In this document: in pieces, positions 1 through 8,510 of the stretch
Position numbering within the stretch: the stretch's first letter is position 1
How the letters are laid out: every line of letters starts with the position of its first letter
Origin: Streptomyces sp. NBC_00457
Lineage (GTDB): Bacteria; Actinomycetota; Actinomycetes; Streptomycetales; Streptomycetaceae
Direction: 5' to 3'
DNA: 64,000 bases
Assembly (NCBI RefSeq): GCF_036014015.1
Contig: NZ_CP107905.1
Span: forward strand, 7,936,001 to 8,000,000
Position numbers and translations under genes: made by a program
Notes under the pieces: model-generated
Told to the model about the DNA's origin: nothing
The model's database searches: none
Seen by the model: the letters and a program-made list of their open reading frames with translations, nothing else

Positions 1-1
1 G

Positions 2-358
2 CTGTCGCATCTGTGGGTGCTGGCCGCGGTGATCCCGCTCGCCGGTGCCGCGCTCGCCGGGCTCGGGGCTGCCCTCGGGCTGCTCGCGCCGCGGCCGGAA
101 CTGGCCACGCTGCTCGGCCAGTTGGGCATGTCGGCGGCGCTGCTGCTGGGTGTGCTGCCCGCGGAACGCATGCCGGAGGGGGTGCGGTTCCTGCGGGACC
201 TGCTGCCGTCGACCTACGGCGTGGAAGCCTTCGCGCGTACGTTCGGGCCGAGCCCGGACTGGGCGTTCGTGCTCGGTGACCTCGCCGTCTGCGGGGTCGT
301 GGGCGTGGTGTCGCTGGCCGTCGCGACCTGGGCGTATCGCCGGGCCGCCGTCCGGTGA
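2..358 (+). CDS. ABC-2 type transporter permease, C-terminal part (5' end outside window)
   Basis: The frame is open from the first bases, so this is the last ~118 residues of a longer gene that begins upstream. The visible part has three hydrophobic segments: one at the very start, one around 'LLGQLGMSAALLLGVLP', and one near the end (the stretch after 'GDLAVCGVVGVVSLAV'). An extracytoplasmic stretch, 'RFLRDLLPSTYGVEAFARTF', lies between the second and third. That pattern is typical of the C-terminal half of ABC-2 permeases of drug or polymer export systems. The ATPase partner would be expected upstream, outside the window. The substrate cannot be read from this fragment. Another polytopic membrane protein remains possible. 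Confidence 0.6.
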   Translation: MSHLWVLAAVIPLAGAALAGLGAALGLLAPRPELATLLGQLGMSAALLLGVLPAERMPEGVRFLRDLLPSTYGVEAFARTFGPSPDWAFVLGDLAVCGVVGVVSLAVATWAYRRAAVR

Positions 359-392
359 CACACCGCACGGGCGGGCCTGGCACGATGGCAGG

Positions 393-1061
393 GTGACCGC
401 ACCGCTGACTCCTCCTCCGCCGCCGCATGAACAGCCGTCCCACGGTGGGTGGCCGCCGTCGCCTGCCGGGCAGGCGTACGGGGCTCCCGCGTCGCATGAT
501 GTCGGGTACGGACAGGACGGGCCCGGGATGAAGACCGAAGTGCGGGAAGCCGCGGTGATCGCGGTCGTGGTGGCGCTCGGCGGACTGCTGCTGGGCGTGG
601 TGTGGGCCTGGCTGGCGCCGCGCGTGCCGCTGGTGGGGGACGTCGTCGACAAGAACTGGATCGTCTACCTCAAGGACACCGAGGGGGAGCAGGCGGTGGG
701 GGTGGACGGAACGTTCACTCTGCTGGCCGTCGCCTTCGGGGTCGTGAGCGCCTTCGTCGTGTTCCTCGTGCGGCGGCGGGGCGGGGTGCCGCTGGTGGTG
801 GGGCTGGCCGTCGGAGGGCTGCTCGGGTCGCTGCTGGCCTGGCGGGTGGGGATCTGGCTCGGGCCGGCCGAGGACGTCGTCGCTCACGCCAAGGACGTGG
901 GCAAGGGAGTCACGTTCTCGGCACCGCTGAAGTTGGGGGCGAAGGGTGCGTTGCTGGCGTGGCCGCTGGCGGGGCTGGTGGTGCACCTGGGGCTGACGGC
1001 GTTGTTCGGGCCGCGGGATCCGGAGCCGTATCAGCAGCCTGCTGGGGTGCCGCCTGTGTAG
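393..1061 (+). CDS. Actinobacterial integral membrane protein of unknown function (possibly DUF2567-like)
   Basis: This 222-residue protein starts at GTG 393 (VTAPLTPPPPPHEQ). The first ~45 residues are rich in Pro, Gly and His and probably disordered and cytoplasmic. About four hydrophobic segments follow: near residues 55-75 ('AVIAVVVALGGLLLGVVWAW'), 115-135 ('FTLLAVAFGVVSAFVVFLV'), 143-163, and around 190-210. A loop with 'DKNWIVYLKDTEGEQAVGVDG' lies between the first two. I do not recognise a catalytic motif. The layout resembles actinobacterial membrane proteins annotated as DUF2567, but that family name is tentative. It begins 34 bp after the permease and ends just before a strong hairpin, so it may be the last gene of that transcript. 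Confidence 0.7.
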   Translation: MTAPLTPPPPPHEQPSHGGWPPSPAGQAYGAPASHDVGYGQDGPGMKTEVREAAVIAVVVALGGLLLGVVWAWLAPRVPLVGDVVDKNWIVYLKDTEGEQAVGVDGTFTLLAVAFGVVSAFVVFLVRRRGGVPLVVGLAVGGLLGSLLAWRVGIWLGPAEDVVAHAKDVGKGVTFSAPLKLGAKGALLAWPLAGLVVHLGLTALFGPRDPEPYQQPAGVPPV

Positions 1062-1080
1062 GGGCAGGTCCGCTGTGGTT

Positions 1081-1108
1081 GCGGCGGGGGTTGTTTCGCC
1101 CCCGCCGC
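1081..1108 (+). terminator. Rho-independent-type hairpin after the membrane protein gene
   Basis: A perfect 10-bp stem (GCGGCGGGGG at 1081-1090 with CCCCCGCCGC at 1099-1108) closes an 8-nt loop, 20 nt after the upstream stop codon. A second perfect 8-bp hairpin with a 3-nt loop (CTGGGGGC at 1126-1133, GCCCCCAG at 1137-1144) follows. Neither has a long T-run, as is usual in Streptomyces. Confidence 0.6.
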
Positions 1109-1170
1109 CCCTACCCGTCCCATCCCTGGGGGCTGCGCCCCCAGACCCCCGCATCGGCCTGAACGGCCTC

Positions 1171-1500
1171 GTCCTCAAACGCCGGACGGGCTGAGATGCG
1201 CGGACCGGCGTCGAGGGGTGAGGCGTCCCCGGTGGGTGGGTGGGTGGGGGTTGGGGATGGCTGTGCCCGTCCTCAATCGCCGGGCGGGCTGAAGTGCGCG
1301 GACCGGCGTCGAGGGGTGAGGCGCCCCCGGTGGGTGGGTGGGGGTTTGGGATGGCTGTGCTCGTCCTCAATTGCCGGACGGGCTGAAATGCACGGACCGG
1401 CGTCGAGAAGTGGCCGAGGCCGGCTTACCCCTGCACGCCGGACGGGCTGGTTGTGGTGGAGGTGGCCTCACCCCTGCATGCCGGATGGGCTTGGGTCAGG
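1171..1500. repeat. Degenerate tandem repeat array in a 550-bp gene-free stretch
   Basis: Three copies of a 94-98 bp unit start at 1171, 1269 and 1363. Each begins GTCCTCAA and runs through GCCGGACGGGCTG-like sequence and then GCGGACCGGCGTCGAG. Two shorter partial copies follow at about 1436 and 1477 (CCTGCACGCCGGACGGGCTG-like). The segment between copies is G-rich (GGTGGGTGGGTGGG). The core motif looks like an interspersed element I recall as common in Streptomyces intergenic DNA. The open frames crossing this array appear to be by-products of its composition. From 1500 to 1611 I see nothing else. Confidence 0.6.
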
Positions 1501-1611
1501 ATGGGCGTCGGCCATGGTTCGCTCGGCCCTTTTTCACGCGCCATTTGCGTTTTCTGGTTTTCTTCGACATGTCCCCTTTGCTTAACCGAGGAAGGGGACG
1601 GCGTCGAGAGG

Positions 1612-2115
1612 TCAGGTGCGGGCGATCGGGGCGAGGGTGGCGTTCGTGAGGTCGGTCAGGTTCTTCGGGGACAGCTCGACCTCCAGGCCGCGGCGGCCCG
1701 CCGAGACGCAGATGGTGTCGAAGGCGGTTGCCGAGGCGTCCAGGACCGTGCGGAGCTTCTTGCGCTGGCCCAACGGGGAGATACCGCCCCGGACATAGCC
1801 CGTCGTGCGCTCCGCCAGGGCCGGGTCCGCCATCGTCGCCTTCTTGCCGCCCACCGCCGTCGCCAAGGCCTTGAGGTCCAGCGAGCCGGACACCGGGACG
1901 ATGCCGACGACCAGTGAACCGTCGACGTCCGCGACCAACGTCTTGAAGACCCGCTCCGGGGAGACACCCATCGCCTCGGCTGCCTCCTCGCCGTAGGAGG
2001 GGTGCGCGGGGTCGTGGTCGTAGGCGTGGACCGTGAAGTCCGCGCCCGCCGCCGTCAACGCCACCGTCGCCGGTGTGCCGCCCGGCTGTTGCTGCTTCTT
2101 CGACTTCTTCGCCAT
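1612..2115 (-). CDS. ybaK: YbaK/EbsC family Cys-tRNA deacylase
   Basis: This 167-residue protein matches the single-domain YbaK/ProX-like family in length. Members hydrolyse mischarged Cys-tRNA(Pro) or similar aminoacyl-tRNAs in trans, in the cytoplasm. Family features seen are the N-terminal 'FTVHAYDHDP' strand, 'GVSPERVFKTLVADVDG' with the conserved lysine of the active-site region (about residue 59), 'VVGIVPVSGSLDLKALA', and the 'GYVRGGISPLGQRKKLRTVLD' loop. The N-terminus carries a short basic tail (MAKKSKKQQQPGG). It starts at ATG 2115. The gene is 16 bp downstream of the LON-domain gene on the same strand and may share its transcript. The exact tRNA specificity cannot be read from sequence. 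Confidence 0.88.
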   Translation of the reverse strand: MAKKSKKQQQPGGTPATVALTAAGADFTVHAYDHDPAHPSYGEEAAEAMGVSPERVFKTLVADVDGSLVVGIVPVSGSLDLKALATAVGGKKATMADPALAERTTGYVRGGISPLGQRKKLRTVLDASATAFDTICVSAGRRGLEVELSPKNLTDLTNATLAPIART

Positions 2116-2131
2116 CCGGCCTGTTCCAGGT

Positions 2132-2872
2132 TCAGTTGAGGTTCGTCGCGCCGCGCGTCAGGTCCGACGCCGGCAATGACGGCAGGTTACGGATGATGGC
2201 CGTCTCGGAGCGAAGGAGTTTCAGTTCGTCGCGCAGCCGGGACGCGGTGTCCGGCGCCTGGAGCAGACGCTGCTTCGTCGGGGTGTCCAGCATCATCGCG
2301 GCGGCCACGAGATACGAGACCACGGCCGGCTCGTCCGGCAGCTCCCCGTTCGTCGTCAGCGACCGCTCCCGGGCGCCCGCCAGCCGCTTCTGGTACTGCC
2401 GGAACGCCCGCAGCACCCCCTCGGCCAGCGCCCCCGCCTCGTCGCCGCGCTCCTCCGTCAGTTCCTCCAGCTCGGCCGTCAGGAAGGGACCGGACGTGTC
2501 GACCGACAGCAGCCGCACCCGGGTCGTCCCCGTCGCCAGTACCTCGAACGTGCCGTCGGGCCGCTCCCGGATGGTCGCCGCGTCGGCCACACAGCCCACG
2601 CCGTGGAACGCCTTGACGGGGTCGGCGCCGAAGCCGGCGGCGGGCCCGCGCTCGGGCAGGGCCGTCGGGTCCGGCATGCCGGGCGCGCTGGCGGCCACCT
2701 CGTGGCCGTCGCGGATCGCCACGACGCCGAAACGGCGCGGTTCGTCCTCGGGGGACTTGAGCAGTTCGCGCATCATGGCGCGATAACGCTCCTCGAAGAC
2801 GTTCAACGGGAGCACGAGTCCCGGGAACAGCACCGAGTTCAGGGGGAAGAGCGGAAGCCGGACGGTGGTCAC
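2132..2872 (-). CDS. LON-domain (Lon substrate-binding-like) protein
   Basis: I take GTG 2872 as the start, giving VTTVRLPLFPLNSVLFPG. The opening 'LPLFPLNSVLFPGLVLPLNVFEERYRAMM' is the hallmark of the N-terminal LON domain that binds substrates in Lon protease and also occurs alone. The 246-residue protein has no AAA+ ATPase and no Ser-Lys protease domain, so it is a stand-alone LON protein. The domain fills about residues 1-190 ('VAIRDGHEV', 'GCVADAATIRERPDGTFEVLATG', 'RVRLLSVD'). The rest is helical ('AEGVLRAFRQYQKRLAGARE', 'AAAMMLDTPTKQRLLQA'). Stand-alone proteins of this kind are proposed to be protein-interaction or ubiquitin-ligase-like factors; the role in actinobacteria is unknown. 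An upstream in-frame ATG at 2950 would add 26 basic residues with no family similarity. Confidence 0.85.
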   Translation of the reverse strand: MTTVRLPLFPLNSVLFPGLVLPLNVFEERYRAMMRELLKSPEDEPRRFGVVAIRDGHEVAASAPGMPDPTALPERGPAAGFGADPVKAFHGVGCVADAATIRERPDGTFEVLATGTTRVRLLSVDTSGPFLTAELEELTEERGDEAGALAEGVLRAFRQYQKRLAGARERSLTTNGELPDEPAVVSYLVAAAMMLDTPTKQRLLQAPDTASRLRDELKLLRSETAIIRNLPSLPASDLTRGATNLN

Positions 2873-2956
2873 GGCGCAAAAGCCTAGTGGTCGCGGGAGA
2901 ACGCGCGTGCGCACCGACCACCTGGTGGGCAGCTGCCGCACGTCCTTCATCCCCCT

Positions 2957-4534
2957 TCACCCCCGTCGCAGCAGCCGCGTCGCCCCCGCCGCCACCGTCG
3001 TCGCAAGGATCCAGCCGACCACGATCATCGCCGCGGCCAGCCACTGCCAGCCGCCGCCCAGCCGCCAGAAACCCACCTGACCGAGGTCGATGACCGGCAG
3101 GAGCAGGTCGAGCGCGAAGAGGGCCGGGTTCCACGGCGGATGCTCACCGGACTTGATCGGCGGATGGTCGGCGTGCGTGAAGGCCACCGAGCTCGCCGCC
3201 CACAGCAGCGCCATCCAGACCGCCGCCCGGCCGGGCCGGTAGCCGTAGGCCACGGTCCAGTCCTGCGCATACCCCCACAGCTTGGCCGCCGCCGGCAGCG
3301 TCTCGCGCCGCCGGCGCTGCTTGGCCAGCAGCACCTCGCGGGCGTCCTCGTCCTCGCCCCCGGCCCGCAGCACGGTGGCCAGCCGCTCGTACGGCTCCGG
3401 GTTGTACTCGGCGGTCGCGGCGGCCACCCACTCCAGCCGCTCGGCGAGCGGGAACGGGCCGCGCGGCACGAGGTTCTCGTAGGCGAAGCCGCCCATGTGC
3501 AGCCGCCCGGGGCCCGGCCAGCTGTCCCTCCGGTCCATCAGGTTGACGATCTTCGCCCCCGAGAGCACGACACGCCCGCGCGCCGGCCGCTCGCCGAGGA
3601 AGCGCAACTCCGGTGTCTGCACCCGCCGCAGCGACAGCTCCTGCTCGTCGGTGAAGGTGAACCGGGCCCGCTCGAAGTCGACGGAGTCCCCGAACCGCCC
3701 GTCGTCCAGCCGCACCCCGCCCTCGCACTCGACCCGCTGGACCCGCGTCCCGCGCGCGGGTGTGCCCCCGCTCAGCAGCACGCTGCCGACACCGGCGGGC
3801 GTGAGATACAGCGTCCGCCCCACGGTCAGCTGAGGCGCGTTCAACGCGAACCGGGTGTACGGGTTGGCCAGCCGGGCGCCCCGCAGACTCAGCGACACGC
3901 CGACGTTGGCCCCGCGCAGCCGCAGCTCGCCGTGCGATTCGAGCAGCTCGGCCTGGAGGTCCTGGCCGATGGTCATGCCGTCCCCGGAGATGGAGCGCCC
4001 GCTGCGGTCCCGGTAGACGATGGCCTGGTTGATCAGCAGATCCGTGCCGATCTGCGCGTCGGTCAGCCGTACCCCGTTGTGGAAGCGGCAGCGCGGCAGA
4101 TGCAGATCGCCCTCCGTGTGCACCCGGGCCGCCTCCAGCCGCGGCACCGAGCAGTCCACCAGCCGTACGGTGGTGAAGTGGGCCTCCGGCAGCAGGACCT
4201 CCCGCTCGAAACGGCAGCCGCGCAGCTCGACGTAGGGCGTGACCGTGCCGCCGGCGAGGTCCAGGGTGCCGCTGATCTGCACGCCGGTGAGCTTCAGCGA
4301 CGACACGCGGCCCGCGAGGGCGGGCGGGCCGTCCAGCAGCAGCCAGCACACGATCCGCGCCCGCACCGTCCGCTCCGGTCCCCACGGGCGCCCGCCGTGC
4401 GGATCGTCGACGATCGGGTCGCCGCTGCTCAGGTCGTACACGCTGCCGTTGCGGAAGGCCTGCCACATGCCGGCCTCGGCGGCGGTCAGATCGTCAGGCA
4501 GCTCCCCGGCGCGGAGGCCGGCCCCCTCGGTCAC
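2957..4534 (-). CDS. Large protein with pentapeptide/beta-helix-like repeats and C-terminal membrane segments, function unknown
   Basis: This 525-residue protein starts at ATG 4534. Residues ~1-60 form a small helical domain ('LTAAEAGMWQAFRNGSVYDL'). Residues ~70-340 contain a series of short 'L.G..L.G' and 'A.L.G' repeats ('GVQISGTLDLAGGTVTPYVE', 'GELRLRGANVGVSLSLRGAR', 'VRLDDGRFGDSVDFERARF'), as in right-handed beta-helix or pentapeptide-like folds. A helical segment ('ATAEYNPEPYERLATVLRAG', 'AREVLLAKQRRRRETLP') and two or three C-terminal membrane segments (about 435-455 and 490-515) follow. Similar streptomycete proteins are often labelled 'membrane-associated oxidoreductase', but I see no redox or nucleotide-binding motif to support that. 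It is transcribed divergently from hisD. Confidence 0.75.
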   Translation of the reverse strand: MTEGAGLRAGELPDDLTAAEAGMWQAFRNGSVYDLSSGDPIVDDPHGGRPWGPERTVRARIVCWLLLDGPPALAGRVSSLKLTGVQISGTLDLAGGTVTPYVELRGCRFEREVLLPEAHFTTVRLVDCSVPRLEAARVHTEGDLHLPRCRFHNGVRLTDAQIGTDLLINQAIVYRDRSGRSISGDGMTIGQDLQAELLESHGELRLRGANVGVSLSLRGARLANPYTRFALNAPQLTVGRTLYLTPAGVGSVLLSGGTPARGTRVQRVECEGGVRLDDGRFGDSVDFERARFTFTDEQELSLRRVQTPELRFLGERPARGRVVLSGAKIVNLMDRRDSWPGPGRLHMGGFAYENLVPRGPFPLAERLEWVAAATAEYNPEPYERLATVLRAGGEDEDAREVLLAKQRRRRETLPAAAKLWGYAQDWTVAYGYRPGRAAVWMALLWAASSVAFTHADHPPIKSGEHPPWNPALFALDLLLPVIDLGQVGFWRLGGGWQWLAAAMIVVGWILATTVAAGATRLLRRG

Positions 4535-4631
4535 GGTGGTTCCTTCCTCCTGTTACTCATAGGTTTCGTACAACCGTTCATGCCCGCTGAGTGACGCCCC
4601 GAACACCAACGGTGAAGAGGATCTTCCGTGT

Positions 4632-4654
4632 CGTGTATCAGCCATTGATACACG
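4632..4654. promoter_or_regulatory. Perfect 9-bp inverted repeat in the hisD / 4534 divergent promoter region
   Basis: CGTGTATCA (4632-4640) and TGATACACG (4646-4654) form a perfect dyad around GCCAT. It lies 39 bp before the hisD start and 98 bp from the divergent start at 4534. It is AT-richer than its surroundings and not followed by T residues, which favours a DNA operator over a terminator. The regulator is unknown. Confidence 0.55.
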
Positions 4655-4692
4655 CGAACGACGCCCGACTCCGGTCTGCGAGAATTGAGCCC

Positions 4693-6018
4693 GTGATCTC
4701 CCGAATCGATCTGCGCGGCGACGCCCTCCCGGAGGGTCCCGCCCTGCGCGACCTGCTGCCCCGAGCCGACTTCGACGTTGCGGCCGCCCTCGAGAAGGTG
4801 CGTCCGATCTGCGAGGCCGTGCATCATCGGGGCGACGCGGCGCTGATCGACTTCGCCGAGAAGTTCGACGGGGTGCGTCTGGATTCCGTACGGGTCCCGG
4901 CCGAGGCACTCGACAAGGCACTCGAAGAGCTCGACCCGGCCGTGCGCGCCGCCCTGGAGGAGTCCATCCGGCGCGCCCGTCTCGTCCACCGCGAGCAGCG
5001 CCGTACAACGCACACGACCCAGGTCGTGCCCGGTGGCTCGGTCACCGAGAAGTGGGTGCCGGTCGAGCGGGTCGGGCTCTACGCGCCCGGCGGCCGGTCG
5101 GTCTACCCGTCCTCCGTGATCATGAACGTCGTGCCCGCGCAGGAGGCCGGCGTCGGGTCGATCGCGCTCGCTTCCCCGGCGCAGGCCGAGTTCGGGGGCC
5201 TGCCGCACCCGACGATCCTCGCCGCCTGCGCGTTGCTCGGCGTCGACGAGGTGTACGCGGCCGGTGGCGCCACGGCCGTCGCGATGTTCGCGTACGGCAC
5301 CGAGTCCTGCCCGCCCGCCAACATGGTCACCGGCCCCGGCAACATCTGGGTCGCCGCCGCCAAGCGCTACTTCACCGGCAAGATCGGCATCGACGCCGAG
5401 GCGGGCCCGACCGAGATCGCGGTCCTGGCCGACGCCACCGCCGACCCGGCGCATGTCGCCTCCGACCTGATCAGCCAGGCCGAGCACGACCCGCTGGCCG
5501 CGGCCGTCCTGGTGACCGACTCCGTGGAGCTGGCCGACGCGGTGGAGAAGGAGCTGGAGCCGCAGGTCGCGGCAACAAAGCACATCGAGGACCGGATCGT
5601 CCCGGCGCTGAAGGGGCGGCAGTCCGCGATCGTGCTCGTCGACGGCGTCGACGAGGGGCTGCGGGTGGTGGACGCGTACGGTGCCGAGCACCTGGAGATC
5701 CAGACGGCCGAGGCTGCCGCGGTCGCGGACCGGGTGAAGAACGCCGGCGCCATCTTCATCGGCCCCTGGGCGCCGGTCTCGCTCGGCGACTACGCCGCCG
5801 GGTCCAACCACGTCCTGCCCACCGGTGGTTGCGCCTGCCACTCCTCGGGCCTGTCGGTCCAGTCCTTCCTGCGCGGCATCCACATCGTCGACTACACGCG
5901 GGACGCGCTGGCCGACGTGGCGCGGCACGTGGTGACGCTGGCGGAGGCGGAGGACCTGCCGGCGCACGGTGCGGCGATCAAGGCGAGGTTCGGCTGGAAG
6001 GTACCCGAGGACAAGTGA
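4693..6018 (+). CDS. hisD: Histidinol dehydrogenase
   Basis: HisD carries out the last two steps of histidine synthesis, oxidising L-histidinol to L-histidine with two NAD+ and a bound zinc. The 441-residue product has the family blocks '[20 protein letters not shown]', '[20 protein letters not shown]', '[16 protein letters not shown]', '[10 protein letters not shown]' and '[20 protein letters not shown]'. Catalytic Glu/His lie in the 'EHLEIQT' region. I chose GTG 4693 ([15 protein letters not shown]) because similarity begins there. An AT-rich GAGAAT at 4680-4685 sits 7 nt before this GTG, so the transcript could be leaderless or nearly so. It is the first gene of the his operon and overlaps hisC by 4 nt (GTGA). 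Confidence 0.97.
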   Translation: MISRIDLRGDALPEGPALRDLLPRADFDVAAALEKVRPICEAVHHRGDAALIDFAEKFDGVRLDSVRVPAEALDKALEELDPAVRAALEESIRRARLVHREQRRTTHTTQVVPGGSVTEKWVPVERVGLYAPGGRSVYPSSVIMNVVPAQEAGVGSIALASPAQAEFGGLPHPTILAACALLGVDEVYAAGGATAVAMFAYGTESCPPANMVTGPGNIWVAAAKRYFTGKIGIDAEAGPTEIAVLADATADPAHVASDLISQAEHDPLAAAVLVTDSVELADAVEKELEPQVAATKHIEDRIVPALKGRQSAIVLVDGVDEGLRVVDAYGAEHLEIQTAEAAAVADRVKNAGAIFIGPWAPVSLGDYAAGSNHVLPTGGCACHSSGLSVQSFLRGIHIVDYTRDALADVARHVVTLAEAEDLPAHGAAIKARFGWKVPEDK

Positions 6019-7118
6019 CTGGCATCGACGATCTCCCCGTACGGGACGAGTTGCGCGGCAAGTCCCCTTATGGCGCGCCCCAGTTGGACGTCCCCGTACG
6101 GCTGAACACCAACGAGAACCCGTACCCCCTGCCCGAGCCCCTGGTCGAACGGATCGCCGAGCGCGTCCGCGAGGCGGCCCGGAACCTCAACCGCTACCCG
6201 GACCGGGACGCGGTCGAACTGCGTACCCAGCTGGCCAGGTACCTGACCGACACGTCCGGTCACGAGGTCGGCCCGGCGAACGTCTGGGCGGCCAACGGCT
6301 CCAACGAGGTCATCCAGCAGCTGCTGCAGACCTTCGGCGGACCTGGCCGTACGGCGATCGGCTTCGAGCCGTCGTACTCGATGCACGCGCTCATCGCGCG
6401 CGGCACCGGGACGGGCTGGATCTCGGGTCCCCGCGACGACGACTTCACGATCGATGTCGCCGCCGCCGAGAAGGCGATCGCCGAGAACCGGCCGGACGTC
6501 GTCTTCATCACCACCCCCAACAACCCCACGGGCAACGCGGTTCCGCCCGAGACGGTCCTCGCGCTGTACGAGGCCGCGCAGGCGGCGAAGCCGTCAATGG
6601 TCGTCGTAGACGAGGCGTACATCGAGTTCAGCCACGGCGACTCGCTGCTGCCGCTGCTCGAAGGCCGGCCGTATCTCGTCGTGTCGCGGACGATGTCGAA
6701 GGCGTTCGGCGCGGCCGGACTCCGCCTCGGCTACCTCGCCGCGCACCCGGCCGTCGTCGACGCCGTCCAGCTCGTACGGCTGCCCTACCACCTCTCGGCG
6801 ATCACCCAGGCGACCGCGCTCGCGGCCCTGGAGCACACCGACACACTGCTGAAGTACGTCGAGCAGCTGAAGGCCGAGCGGGACCGGCTGGTGAGCGAGT
6901 TGCGGGCGGCCGGCTACGAAGTCGTCGAGTCCGATGCGAACTTCGTGCAGTTCGGCCGGTTCGAGGACTCTCACACGGCCTGGCAGCGGATCCTCGACCA
7001 GGGCGTCCTGGTCCGCGACAACGGCATCGCGGGGTGGCTGCGGGTCAGCGCCGGAACCCCACAGGAGAACGACGCGTTCCTCGACGCGGTCCGTGAACTC
7101 AAGAAGGAGCAGAGCTGA
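6015..7118 (+). CDS. hisC: Histidinol-phosphate aminotransferase
   Basis: This PLP enzyme of fold type I transfers an amino group from glutamate to imidazole-acetol phosphate. The start GTG 6015 lies inside the hisD stop (GTGA), which implies translational coupling and gives 367 residues, normal for HisC. Visible blocks are '[16 protein letters not shown]' (substrate-binding N-terminus), '[12 protein letters not shown]', '[20 protein letters not shown]', '[10 protein letters not shown]', 'VVDEAYIEF' and '[20 protein letters not shown]', which holds the Schiff-base lysine. '[20 protein letters not shown]' closes the protein with the phosphate-binding arginine region. It is followed directly by hisB. 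Confidence 0.97.
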   Translation: MTGIDDLPVRDELRGKSPYGAPQLDVPVRLNTNENPYPLPEPLVERIAERVREAARNLNRYPDRDAVELRTQLARYLTDTSGHEVGPANVWAANGSNEVIQQLLQTFGGPGRTAIGFEPSYSMHALIARGTGTGWISGPRDDDFTIDVAAAEKAIAENRPDVVFITTPNNPTGNAVPPETVLALYEAAQAAKPSMVVVDEAYIEFSHGDSLLPLLEGRPYLVVSRTMSKAFGAAGLRLGYLAAHPAVVDAVQLVRLPYHLSAITQATALAALEHTDTLLKYVEQLKAERDRLVSELRAAGYEVVESDANFVQFGRFEDSHTAWQRILDQGVLVRDNGIAGWLRVSAGTPQENDAFLDAVRELKKEQS

Positions 7119-7711
7119 TGAGCCGCGTAGGACGCGTGGAGCGCGTCACCAAGGAGACGTCGGTGGTCGTCGAGATCGATCTCGACGGCAGCGGCAAGGT
7201 CGATGTGTCGACCGGCGTCGGCTTCTACGACCACATGCTCGACCAGCTCGGCCGGCACGGTCTGTTCGACCTGACCGTGAAGACCGAGGGCGACCTGCAC
7301 ATCGACTCGCACCACACCATCGAGGACACCGCCCTCGCGCTGGGCGCCGCCTTCAAGCAGGCGCTCGGCGACAAGGTGGGGATTTATCGATTCGGGAACT
7401 GCACAGTGCCCCTTGACGAGTCCCTCGCCCAGGTCACCGTCGACCTGTCCGGCCGCCCCTACCTCGTGCACACCGAGCCCGAGAAGATGGCGCCGATGAT
7501 CGGCGAGTACGACACCACGATGACCCGGCACATCCTGGAGTCCTTCGTCGCCCAGGCCCAGATCGCGCTGCACGTGCACGTGCCGTACGGGCGCAACGCG
7601 CACCACATCGTGGAGTGCCAGTTCAAGGCGCTGGCCCGGGCGCTGCGGTACGCCAGCGAGCGGGACCCGCGCGCGGCCGGCATCCTCCCCTCGACGAAGG
7701 GCGCGCTGTGA
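7118..7711 (+). CDS. hisB: Imidazoleglycerol-phosphate dehydratase
   Basis: HisB removes water from imidazole glycerol phosphate to give imidazole acetol phosphate, using a dimanganese site in a large oligomer. The 197-residue monofunctional form is the actinobacterial type, without a fused phosphatase. Metal-binding motifs are present: '[16 protein letters not shown]', '[16 protein letters not shown]' (His-His-x-x-Glu) near residues 67-80, and '[20 protein letters not shown]' (second His-His-x-x-Glu) near residue 165. The ATG at 7118 overlaps the hisC stop by one base (TGATG). The stop overlaps the start of the small membrane gene. Confidence 0.97.
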   Translation: MSRVGRVERVTKETSVVVEIDLDGSGKVDVSTGVGFYDHMLDQLGRHGLFDLTVKTEGDLHIDSHHTIEDTALALGAAFKQALGDKVGIYRFGNCTVPLDESLAQVTVDLSGRPYLVHTEPEKMAPMIGEYDTTMTRHILESFVAQAQIALHVHVPYGRNAHHIVECQFKALARALRYASERDPRAAGILPSTKGAL

Positions 7712-7872
7712 ACGGCACCTCCACGGTTCTGCTCGTCGTCGGTCTTTTCCTTCTCGGCGGCATCTACTCCTTCGCCAAGCAGGAGATGCCGAAGAGCCTC
7801 ATCGTGCTGCTCTCGATCGGCGCCGGGATGTGTCTCGTCGCCGGTGTCCTGAGGCTGGAGGTGTGGAATTGA
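7708..7872 (+). CDS. Small two-helix membrane protein embedded in the his operon
   Basis: A 54-residue product begins at GTG 7708, which overlaps the hisB stop by 4 nt. Two hydrophobic helices occupy nearly the whole chain: '[19 protein letters not shown]' (about 4-22) and '[20 protein letters not shown]' (about 31-50), with a short charged loop 'KQEMPKS' between. I recognise no domain. Its exact fit between hisB and hisH, with overlaps on both sides, shows it is a real co-translated gene. It is presumably a cytoplasmic-membrane protein; a histidine-related function is only suggested by position. Confidence 0.82.
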   Translation: MNGTSTVLLVVGLFLLGGIYSFAKQEMPKSLIVLLSIGAGMCLVAGVLRLEVWN

Positions 7873-8510
7873 GTGCGCCCAAGCAGGTCGTGGTCTTCGA
7901 CTACGGCTTCGGCAATGTGAGGTCGGCCGAGCGTGCCCTCGCGCGCGTGGGCGCCGACGTCGAGATCACCCGTGACTACGACAAGGCCATGAACGCCGAC
8001 GGGCTCCTCGTGCCCGGCGTCGGGGCCTTCGCCGCCTGCATGAAGGGGCTGACCGAGGCCCGCGGCGACTGGATCGTCGACCGTCGCCTGGCCGGCGGCC
8101 GTCCCGTCATGGGCATCTGCGTCGGCATGCAGATCCTGTTCGCGCGCGGCATCGAGCACGGCGTCGAGACCGGCGGCCTCGACGAGTGGCCCGGCTCGGT
8201 CGAGCCGCTGCAGGCCGACATCGTGCCCCACATGGGCTGGAACACCGTGGACGTGGCGCCCGGCTCCGAGCTGTTCGCCGGTCTGGACGCGGACGCGCGC
8301 TTCTACTTCGTGCACTCGTACGCCGTCCACGACTGGAACCTCGAGGTCCACAACCCGACGCTGACGGCCCCCAAGGTGACCTGGTCGACGCACGGCAAGC
8401 CCTTCGTGGCCGCCGTGGAGAACGGCGCCCTGTGGGCGACGCAGTTCCACCCCGAGAAGTCCGGCGACGCCGGAGCCCAGCTCCTCACCAACTGGATCGG
8501 AACACTGTGA
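7869..8510 (+). CDS. hisH: Imidazole glycerol phosphate synthase, glutaminase subunit
   Basis: HisH releases ammonia from glutamine and channels it into HisF. I chose TTG 7869 because it overlaps the previous stop as TTGA and has GGAGG (7857-7861) 7 nt upstream; GTG 7863 would be only one base from that site. The 213-residue protein is a class I glutamine amidotransferase: '[14 protein letters not shown]' at the N-terminus, '[14 protein letters not shown]' oxyanion strand, nucleophile cysteine in '[15 protein letters not shown]' (about residue 81), and the His/Glu pair in '[14 protein letters not shown]'. It overlaps priA by 4 nt. Confidence 0.96.
   Translation: MSAPKQVVVFDYGFGNVRSAERALARVGADVEITRDYDKAMNADGLLVPGVGAFAACMKGLTEARGDWIVDRRLAGGRPVMGICVGMQILFARGIEHGVETGGLDEWPGSVEPLQADIVPHMGWNTVDVAPGSELFAGLDADARFYFVHSYAVHDWNLEVHNPTLTAPKVTWSTHGKPFVAAVENGALWATQFHPEKSGDAGAQLLTNWIGTL

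Noticed and set aside
2873..2950. 26-residue upstream extension of the LON-domain protein
   Set aside because: The added residues are basic and unlike the family, which starts directly with the LPLFPLNSVLFPG strand; GTG 2872 is in place for this.
3140..4594. Long open frames of several hundred codons antisense to the 2957-4534 gene
   Set aside because: They are by-products of high GC: third-position bias fits the minus-strand gene, and the translations are Arg/Pro/Gly-rich with no family motif. The same holds for the antisense frames over gltB, pepN, the decarboxylase and the hydrolase array.
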